A stretch of DNA of 15,156 nt. It comes from Vairimorpha apis BRL 01. Taxonomy: Eukaryota > Microsporidia > Nosematidae. The notes under the pieces are model-generated. The model made no database searches, had not been told where the DNA came from, and was given only the letters and a program-made list of their open reading frames with translations. Both the position numbers and the translations under genes were made by a program. Location: positions 1-15,156 of the forward strand of contig KE646952.1 in assembly GCA_000447185.1 (NCBI GenBank). The letters run 5' to 3'. This document shows, one piece after another, positions 7,968 through 15,156 of this stretch (position 1 is the stretch's first letter; every line of letters begins with the position of its first letter).

Positions 7968-8050
7968 TGGTAACAGTGGGGATCGAACCCACGCTATCAA
8001 ATGATAAATGGATCTTAAGTCCACCGCCTTAACCGCTCGGCCATGTTACC
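7968..8050 (-). tRNA. tRNA-Leu (anticodon UAA)
   Basis: The minus strand gives an 83-nt class II tRNA. The 5' GGTAACA pairs with 3' TGTTACC, followed by discriminator A (7968), typical of leucine. The D arm (TGGCCGAGCGGTTAAGGC) doubles as the A box, and the T arm GTGGGTTCGAACCCCAC holds the B box. The anticodon loop CTTAAGA has anticodon TAA at 8017-8015. A long variable arm (about 16 nt, with TATCATTTGATA able to fold) confirms class II. There is no intron and no encoded CCA. UUA should be the dominant leucine codon in this AT-rich genome, so this is likely a major isoacceptor. An open frame across 7776-8024 on the same strand is accidental. Confidence 0.97.
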
Positions 8051-8065
8051 TTAGAAGTAAGGTAA
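8046..8065. repeat. Perfect inverted repeat across the tRNA-Leu 5' end
   Basis: TTACCTTA (8046-8053), GAAG, TAAGGTAA (8058-8065) is an 8-bp perfect inverted repeat. Its inner half is the start of the tRNA acceptor stem; its outer half lies in the 5' leader. Confidence 0.85.
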
Positions 8066-8799
8066 TAATAATAAACTATTTACTACTGTTCTTTTTCTTA
8101 TCATACTGAATAATATTTTCTATAAATAATTAAAAGTTTTTCATAAAAATCTTTCAGCATGTCACGACAAATAAATGTTGAATTTAAAATTGCATTTGTT
8201 ATATAATTATTTCTAACACATGTTTAATAATAAAATAAATATTTAACTTGTATTATTTTATTTATAATAAAATCTTTTTTTTTCTTAAACAAAATAAATG
8301 AAAATTAAAAAACATTATGTATTAAATCTTCAAATAAATTTTTAATAATGTTTGTAATGAAATTCAAAATTATCTTTTCAATAATTCAAATAATAATATC
8401 ATTTAAAAGAAACATTTTTTATTTACCATTATACGGTTATAATAAAATTTTATTAAATTAAAAGAGTATGATGCTAGATAATTTTTTTATTAAATTAAAT
8501 TTTCAATAACAATTTTTTAGTAAGTAATGTTTTGATAGAAACCTGTTTATTAAAAAATACACAAGTGTCTTTTCATTTTTAATCTTTAAAAATATTATTT
8601 TTTATCTTTTTTGGATAATATTTTGAAAGCATTATGATTTCAAAAATATAATGTTATATTTTAAATGCATATATTAAATTTATATATAATAAATAATTAA
8701 AAAATTTTATGTAGTTATACATTTTATATTTTAACAATTAAATTTAGTTGTATATATATTTACAAAACAGGACAAAAAAACAATTAGATTATTTATTAA
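8066..8799. other. AT-rich intergenic stretch upstream of tRNA-Leu
   Basis: I see no gene, RNA or repeat beyond A/T-rich simple sequence. It separates the tRNA from the 3' end of the 8800-9557 gene. Confidence 0.6.
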
Positions 8800-9557
8800 T
8801 CATAAATCCTTCGAAATATTTTCTTGTTCATAAAGTTGATCATAAAACGTATCTTCATTACTATTATTATCAATAGTATTATTTTTAAAAGATAAAATAC
8901 AACTACAATTTTTTGATACTTTTTCTTTTTCAATTAACTTTAATACCAGTTTCTTACTATCATTCTGATATTTGATATAATCAAGATATGACAGTTCTAC
9001 TAAATATTCTAATGAACTCTTTTTCTTTTCAATAAAATTACAAGACAATTCATCATCACCTACCCCTGAATTCCTTACATTTTCTTTTGTTTTAATTAGT
9101 ACATCATATAGCTTATTTTGACCTGCATTGTTATATTTTAAATATTTATCCTTATTTTTCATGTCATAATGGTTTTTATTAAAATCAAAATTTTGTAAAT
9201 TTTTTTCTTTATCTTCATAATAGATATCATTTACCAAATCAAAACTAACAACTTCATTTTCTTTTTCATTTTGCAAAGTTTTTAAATGAACTGATTTATC
9301 TCTACTATTATGATTATCAAAATAAAAATCCCAAACAGATGGACGTTTGTTTAAATGCAAGTTCTGAGCAGTACTTGTACTAGCTTTTTTATCATTCTTA
9401 ATATTTTTTTATTTTCATAATTTTCGTTAATAACTCTAGAATATTTTTTAGTAAAAAAAGCTGCAAATTCTTCAAAATCGTTTATATCTCCTTTAAAACA
9501 TTTAGCAATATTAATGTTCTTAACATTTTTTATGGTCTTTTTAGATTTCTTGGACAT
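8800..9557 (-). pseudogene. Lysine/asparagine-rich protein of unknown function, one frameshift
   Basis: Not recognised. Segment 1 starts at 9557 (MSKKSKKTIKNVKN, very basic) and runs as GDINDFEEFAAFFTKKYSRV up to the A7 run at 9404-9410. There the frame changes, and segment 2 continues (KNDKKASTSTAQNLHLNKRP, then SVWDFYFDN) to the stop at 8800. The change lies upstream of the first ATG of segment 2 at 9360. One extra A gives about 252 aa. The product is hydrophilic, with no membrane segment or repeat, and contains an acidic middle (VNDIYYEDKEKN) and a helical LEYLVELSYLDYIKYQ stretch near residue 185. The basic N terminus could be a nuclear or nucleolar signal; that is a guess. An AAGGGC element two bases before the ATG supports the start. 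It has no close neighbour: the tRNA is 750 bp downstream and the next gene is 2.1 kb upstream. Confidence 0.6.
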
Positions 9558-9559
9558 AT

Positions 9560-9565
9560 GCCCTT
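9560..9565 (-). promoter_or_regulatory. Start-proximal AAGGGC element
   Basis: The minus strand reads AAGGGC, AT, then ATG at 9557. It is the G-run orientation of the element seen at other starts. Confidence 0.6.
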
Positions 9566-11691
9566 TACAAAAATATCTTTAAATAATTAAATCTTTTTTT
9601 TAATTTTGCAACACGTTAAAATAAAGTCATTATTTGACACATTAATAAGATGTTTGTAATAATAAAAAAAATTTAATAAAAATTAATTTTATACAATATC
9701 ATTAAAAAAATGATCTATCGAAACATCAGATATTTTTTCAAAAAATACGAAATATTAATTTTTTTATTAAAAAAATGACTTTTGATAGACTGTCAATTAC
9801 TAAATTTGCGTAAATAATTTTAGTAATTTTAATAAAATAAATTTAAGATTTTAGTAAGATAAATAAAATTTAAATACATTAATTGTATAGTTAAAAATTT
9901 AAATATTATTTTTTTGTATATTTAAAATTTTTTAGAATATACGTCAAATCAATTAATTTATTGTATAAATTTCTTTTACATTTTTCATAAACGTCAAAAT
10001 AAAAATTTCATTTAAAAACTTCAATAAAATATATTAATTTATACAGTTATTATGTATAGAATACAAAAATAAACATTAATATTTGTTTTATTTCATTAAA
10101 ATTTTATTTTATTTTTTTAATAAATTTACAACTGTTGTTTAATCAAATTTTGAATTAATTAATTGAAATGTAATGTGTCAAATTATAAATTAAAAAATTA
10201 TTTAATTATTTTTCCTTTAAAATAACATTTTACAAATTAAATAGAAAAATAATTGTAACTTAATTTAGCATCGAAATTTAAAATAAATAAATACGTGTAT
10301 AAATAAATTCATAGTATGATTTATTTTACCATTTAAAAATATATTTTAATACTTACTATAAAAAACATTTTAAATATTTATAAATACAGATAATATTTAT
10401 TTTATAAAATTTTTGACCAATTTCTTGTTTTTTAAAATTTATAATAAATTTTTATAATGTACTTAAATTACAAAATAATTAAAATATTTTATCAATAAGA
10501 TACAATAAAAATTTATTATAAATTTTTAAAATAATACATATATATTTCATGTCAAAATAATTTAAAATTAATAATATTTTTAATTATAGAATTATAATAT
10601 ATATAAGCATTAAATTTTAAAAACTAATGTTCAAAATTAATATTGTAATTTTAAATATTATAATTACTTAAAAAAATATTTACTCTAGTTAAATTATATG
10701 TATAAACAAAATTATTAATATGTTTAAATATCTTTCACTGAATGTTTGAACCATTTATAAAGATTTACATCTAATTTTCATTATGTTATATTACAATTAT
10801 AGATTTAAAATTTAGGTAATAGTTTTAAAAATGAATAAAATTATTTTATAAAAAATAAAAAATTGCAAAATTATGACTATAGAAATTTTTTTATAGTTTT
10901 TATGTTATATGTTACTACAAATTTAAAGAATAAAAATTATTTAAAAACTATTAAACATATTATATTGATATGTTTGATTTTTACATAAAATTTGTTAACA
11001 TTAAATGACAAACAATTTGAAAAAAAGCTTAATAAATATAATTTTAATGAATCTTAATATTAATATTTAAAAAAATATAAATAGTTATATAATACATGGA
11101 AAATTTAAAAATTATTCACTTTTTTCATTATAAAAATTTAAGAAAATATAAACAATTCGATATTATCGCGTTTATTTATTGTTAATATATTTTAAACAGT
11201 AAAAAAATATTATAGGTTTTTTTTAATTTACAAATAATCAATGCTAAAAGTATATTATAATACGTAATTTATTTTTATATAATCAATTTATAAATAATAT
11301 TTATTCAGTATTTTATATTTTTTTATGAATTAAAAAATATGAAATGTTTTTACCTATGAATAAACATTATAAAAAATTTGAAAAATTTTTTATGAAAGCA
11401 AAAAATTATTAATTACTACTTTTATTAAAACATTTTGAAAAAAATTTATTTGGATTTCATATATTTATTTTTTCAATTCTTATGAGTATTTAAACTTACT
11501 GCCACACCCATTTACATTTTTGTTTAATTGTAAAAGTTTAATGTTATAAAAATTCATTTACTATGTTACTATGCATAAAGTTCATTAAAATTTATAGTAT
11601 AAATAATAAAATACAACCAAATTCTTATATTTTTTCAAAAATTAATTTCTACAAAATAAAAAACTATTATAAATGTCAATTAAGTATGTTT
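9566..11691. other. 2.1-kb AT desert
   Basis: This is the longest gene-free stretch. It is nearly pure A/T simple sequence, with no coding frame, tRNA or hairpin that I can support. The only contrast is a short G+C-richer island at about 11496-11512 (minus strand contains GGGTGTGGC) with no assignable meaning. Confidence 0.6.
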
Positions 11692-12505
11692 TTATTTTCT
11701 TTTACCTTTGCAGTGCGTTCTATAGTGTTGTAACATATTATCCTTTCTAGAAAATTTTTTTTCACAAACATCACTTAAACATTTGAAAGGCTTCAAATTT
11801 GTATGTATCAAATAATGTCTTTTTATTCTACTTAATGAAGGAAGTTCAACATCACAATTTAATTCTGGACACAAAAACATTTTAGTAGTATCTTGTACTT
11901 TATATCTAAACATAGAATCTGAAAAATCTGCAAAACTTTCAATTGTTTCTTCTATTTCAATTGAAAGAGGATCTGATACAATTATATTTTTTCTATGACT
12001 CTTTTTTTATATTCTCTTTTAAACCGTTTTGTCTCTTTTTGAATAAAACTCTTTCCATATACATCATTTTGTAATATCTCAGGTGTATTAATATTTTTTT
12101 TTCTACGATAATTTGGTAAATATTTTTTTTTAAATTATTCTTATAGATTTCTTTGCATTTTTCAGCTAAATAATATAAAGAAGATTTTGTATTTATATGT
12201 TGTTGTGATATGAAATTAATATGAGTATATGAACGTGATAAAGATGATAAATTAGGTAAACTCCAAAAGTAAGGATTATTTGAACTATGAACAGAATTTA
12301 AATCTTTAAAACTCATCAAATTTGAACTGTCTTCTATTAATAAAGAATTTTGTTTTTCTAAGTCAAATATATCATCGTATGATTTTCTCATGTCTATAAG
12401 ATCGTGTTTAATAGAATCGTCAGATTCCGTTACAGTGTTTTCTTCAAAGGAACTATTGTCTTCGTTATCCGAAAACCTGTCCTCATTAGATGTATCTAAA
12501 ATCAT
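11692..12505 (-). pseudogene. C2H2 zinc-finger protein (two fingers), one frameshift
   Basis: Likely a DNA-binding transcription regulator. Segment 1 (12505-11993) is acidic and serine-rich at its N terminus (DTSNEDRFSDNEDNSSFEEN), then mixed. Segment 2 continues in another frame after the A7 run at 12002-12008, well before the first ATG of that frame at 11913, and carries the fingers. Finger 1 is CPELNC with H-x3-H at HYLIH, and finger 2 is CLSDVC with HYRTH; both have C-x4-C-x12-H-x3-H spacing. They are joined by TNLKPFKC, a variant of the TGEKPFxC linker. [14 protein letters not shown] is typical of fungal two-finger factors of the Msn2 style. The protein ends CKGKRK. Here the run must be one base too long rather than short; removing one A gives 270 aa with the fingers at the C terminus, as in fungal relatives. 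No CCC/GGG element is at the start. Confidence 0.8.
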
Positions 12506-12534
12506 AATAAATTAAAAATTTTATTTTTGTATAA

Positions 12535-12552
12535 GAAAGGAGAGAAAGGAGA
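12535..12552. repeat. Tandem 9-mer upstream of the zinc-finger gene
   Basis: GAAAGGAGA occurs twice in direct tandem (12535-12543 and 12544-12552), 30 bases upstream of the zinc-finger start. On the gene's strand it reads TCTCCTTTC twice. G+C-rich repeats are rare in this DNA, so it may be a promoter element. Confidence 0.75.
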
Positions 12553-12592
12553 ATCTCCTTAAAGTTTTATCAAATTTTAACCTTTAAAGGTT
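12546..12592. promoter_or_regulatory. Two palindromes upstream of the zinc-finger gene
   Basis: AAGGAGA-A-TCTCCTT (12546-12560) and the perfect 14-bp palindrome AACCTTTAAAGGTT (12579-12592) lie 40 to 87 bases upstream of the start at 12505. Both contain CCTT/AAGG half-sites. They could be binding sites for a dimeric factor or a transcript hairpin; function is inferred from symmetry only. Confidence 0.5.
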
Positions 12593-13884
12593 GAATAGTT
12601 TATATATATATATTATATTAGTAAATAAATGATTGTCCTATATTTGATTTAATATTTTATTAGATATGTTTAACTTCAATTTTTATATTTATCTATTCAT
12701 ATATTTATATTATAATACTTTTTTTAATATAAATAAATTATTAGGTAATATTAAACCATTATTTAAATTATTTAACAAAGTGTTATTGTTTTTTTGTAAA
12801 ACCATTATGTTATTTTTGCACAAAAAAATAAAAACAAAATTTCGTATTTATATGCAATTTATAAAAATTATTATAAATTCTTTTATTTTTAATTTCACAT
12901 CATACCAACTATTTATTAAAAATTTATAAAATTATAAAACATAGAAACTTTTAAAAGCATCTAATGTATGAAAACTTATTGTTTTAATTTGGACAAAAAT
13001 GAAATAATAATCTTTACAACATGTTTTAAAGTACTATTAAATATAATTTTTTTAAAATTATACATTGTTAATCTTTTTTTTAACAAAAATATATACTTCA
13101 AAAAACATAAATAATTAAATTTAAAAATAGTACGTTAATTCAATCATTATAAATAATAATAAATAAAAAGATAATATTATTATCAAAAAGAATAATCATA
13201 ATAATTATTTTAAAGATAGATGTATTTTTAAAAAATATTTAAAAAAATTATTTTTATATTATCATCAATTTATATAATTATCGTTTTGTATTTAGATTAT
13301 ATAAGACATTTAAATTGTTTTAACGATAAAAATAATTTCAAAATTTCTAAATTGTTTATTGTTTGTTCATAATTTTTAATTGTAAAAGTAAAATATTTTA
13401 ATATTGTAAAATATCAGGATTATTATAAATAATTATAATAAAAAGTTTTGTGTGCTAAATAGAAATTAGAAATTACAATAAATAGATAGAATATAAAAAC
13501 ATTTTAAACAGAGATTTTAACACATCATTTTTTGTTGAAAAGTAAAATATTAAAAATGTTTAATGTAGTAATATACTAATATCGATTTTAATAAATTAAT
13601 TGTAAAATATTTTGCGCAAATTGCACTGATAATTGTAAATTGACATTTAAACAATATTTACTTTTTCTTAAAAGATAAATATTAAATAATGAAAATGTAT
13701 GTTTGAACTTTAAAATATTTTAACAAATTTGGATTTTATATTATTATATAAAAAGTTAAATAAAACTTTATATCAAAAAAAGCTGTATTTTTTAAATAAA
13801 AACAAAAATTTATATTTGACATGTTTTCATCATGATATTACACTATAAAATTATAACAAAATAATTTACATATAAAAAAAAGTT
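12593..13884. other. 1.3-kb AT-rich intergenic stretch
   Basis: Between the palindromes and the 3' end of RanGAP I find no supported gene. An 87-codon frame at 12666-12929 (+) has only the F, I, K, N, L and Y bias that AT-rich DNA gives by chance and no start element, so I do not call it. Confidence 0.55.
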
Positions 13885-14915
13885 TTATAAATTTTTGACC
13901 ATTTCTGTAATCGTTTCAAGACCAGAAAATCCTTCAATACTTTCATCATCTTCTTCTAAAATAACTTGTCCTCCATATTTATCACAAGCATTAGTTATTG
14001 GCTCATCATCGTCATAAAAATTACCACTTATATTAATTTGCTTAATTTTATATTTTTCACAAAAATTTACTAAATCATCCATACATTCCTGGTCCCATTC
14101 ATTATAACTTATATCAAGTGTAAAATCTATTTCATTATCAAACCCTCCTGGTAAATTTAAAGGTACATACTTTTATTTGCATATTTTAAAAATTCAATTA
14201 TACCTTCATTTCTAGCTAAACAATCACCCATTCTAAGTTCCTTAAGATTCCAACTATTAAATAATTCACCAAGATATTTACAACCTTTAACTGATAATAT
14301 ATTGTCAGTAATATCTAAAAATTCAATAGGTTTATTTTTAAGCTTTTCTAAAAATAATTCTAAAGAATCTTTTTCAATTGTGTTATATTCTAGTTTTAAT
14401 ATACTTAAATTATTTAACTTTAGCAAACCATTTGATAACTTTTCAGGAAAACTAAAGAATCTATTTTGAGCTATATCTAAATATTCTAAATTTATCAAAT
14501 GCTCAATCATTTCTCCTAACAAATTTCCACCTTTTAAACCAATTCCACCGTTACGATTTTAAAATTTTAATGTTCTTAAATTTTTAATCAAATTATAAAA
14601 CTCTTCAGGAAATTCACAGCTTAGTGCATTATTACTCAAATCAAGCTCTATCAACTTTTTATCAATAAGAGCATTACAGATCAAAGATAAACATTTTAAC
14701 ATATCTTGTCTTTTTAAAGTAGAAAAAATTGCATCTAAGCGAATTATTTGTAAATTTTTCATTTTACATATTTTGCTACATATCTCTTCCATCGCTTCTG
14801 GCTCAAAAACATTTGTTGATAAATCGAGTTCTACAATTGTTTCTGTTAATTTTGGTAATAAAAATTCAACATCTTTTTTAGTTTGATATTTTTTTCTTCT
14901 CCTTTTATTGAACAT
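13885..14915 (-). pseudogene. RNA1: RanGAP (Rna1-type) leucine-rich-repeat protein with an in-frame stop and a frameshift
   Basis: RanGAP triggers GTP hydrolysis by Ran in the cytoplasm and so sets the direction of nuclear transport. Segment 1 (14915-14559) has repeats such as IVELDLSTNVFEPEAMEEI and LIELDLSNNALSCEFPEEF. Segment 2, in the same frame, has GGIGLKGGNLLGEMI (equivalent to NNCGMGIGGGKIL), LEYLDIAQN, FLDITDNILSVKGCKYLG and SWNLKELRMGDCL, which match Rna1 almost position for position (LDLQDN, SWPNLRELGLNDCL). Segment 3 has LPGGFDNEIDFTLDIS, then INISGNFYDDDEP and the acidic tail ILEEDDESIEG. The breaks are an in-frame TAA at 14559-14561 and a one-base loss near 14159-14161. Allowing for the latter the protein is about 343 aa against 386 in fission yeast. 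A TCCCTT element (14922-14927) marks the start region, but an out-of-frame ATG at 14918-14920 sits closer to it than the ATG used here. Confidence 0.88.
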
Positions 14916-14921
14916 AACATG

Positions 14922-14927
14922 AAGGGA
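14922..14927 (-). promoter_or_regulatory. Start-proximal TCCCTT element of RanGAP
   Basis: The minus strand reads TCCCTT, C, ATG (14920), TT, ATG (14915). Its usual spacing of 0-4 bases fits the first ATG better than the second. Confidence 0.6.
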
Positions 14928-15156
14928 AGAAAAAAATGTTTAAATAAACAAAAATTTTTTTCAAAAAAAATTATAAAACATATTTTAAATATGAAAATTT
15001 TATTTATAATTTTAAATCCAATTAAAAATATCTTATATTAATATTTAAATTCAGCTTATTTATACTTGATCATGTTTATAATAATTTTATAATCATCGAT
15101 AAATGTTTTGATAATAAGATTATAAAAAAAAATGATTCAATCCTAACTGTATATTA

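Noticed and set aside
7776..8024. An 82-codon open frame on the minus strand
   Set aside because: It runs through most of the tRNA-Leu gene and the antisense strand of the retroelement remnant, and its product is a hydrophobic sequence with no family features.
12002..12008. Programmed frameshifting at the A7 run of the zinc-finger gene
   Set aside because: The needed change is equivalent to one surplus A, no stimulatory hairpin is evident downstream, and the other genes show similar run errors, so an artefact is more economical.
12666..12929. An 87-codon open frame on the plus strand
   Set aside because: Its composition is what AT-rich DNA yields by chance. There is no start element, no motif and no neighbour that supports it.

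Overview
The window looks like nuclear DNA of a microsporidian, most like the Nosema group. Three things point there. The base composition is extremely A+T rich (roughly four fifths by eye, not computed). The proteins are short forms of eukaryotic housekeeping families: ribosomal uL1, RanGAP, a gamma-tubulin complex protein, otubain and FCF1. Six genes carry a C-run or G-run element (ACCCTT, or its reverse complement AAGGGT, and close variants) within 0 to 6 nt of their start codon, a feature I recall from Nosema-type microsporidia. No spliceosomal intron is demonstrated; one possible acceptor lies at the very start.

Layout. 1-155: 3' end of an FCF1-like rRNA-processing PIN protein (+). 330-1019: helical protein of unknown function (+). 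1020-2108: AT-rich spacer holding a decayed R2-like retrotransposon piece. 2109-3714: gamma-tubulin complex component (-), divergent from 3805-4477, a possible ORC4-like protein (+). 4523-5140: otubain (-). 5151-5854: RhoGAP-like protein (-). 6100-6752: uL1 (+). 7483-7914: a second, better preserved R2-like endonuclease-domain remnant (+). 7968-8050: tRNA-Leu(UAA) (-). 8800-9557: unknown lysine/asparagine-rich protein (-). 9566-11691: 2.1 kb AT desert. 11692-12505: two-finger C2H2 protein (-). 13885-14915: RanGAP/Rna1 (-). About half the window is coding, which is gene-poor for a compact microsporidian.

The main oddity is that seven of the genes are not single open frames. Uniform one-base shifts, nearly all at A/T homopolymers and mostly one base short, break essential genes (uL1, RanGAP, the gamma-tubulin complex protein). 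Adding or removing one base per break gives proteins of normal family length; uL1 becomes 217 aa, the length of human L10a. Consensus error is the simplest explanation, but frameshift tolerance or decay cannot be excluded from the sequence alone. RanGAP also has an in-frame TAA that a homopolymer slip does not easily explain.

Functionally the genes do not form a pathway. They cover ribosome assembly and structure (FCF1, uL1), microtubule nucleation, nuclear transport (RanGAP), ubiquitin removal (otubain), and probably small-GTPase signalling and replication. The most interesting non-genic content is the pair of related retrotransposon remnants, recognised by matching decay between two distant sites on opposite strands; one ends about 50 bp from a tRNA terminator. 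I found no convincing new biological system.
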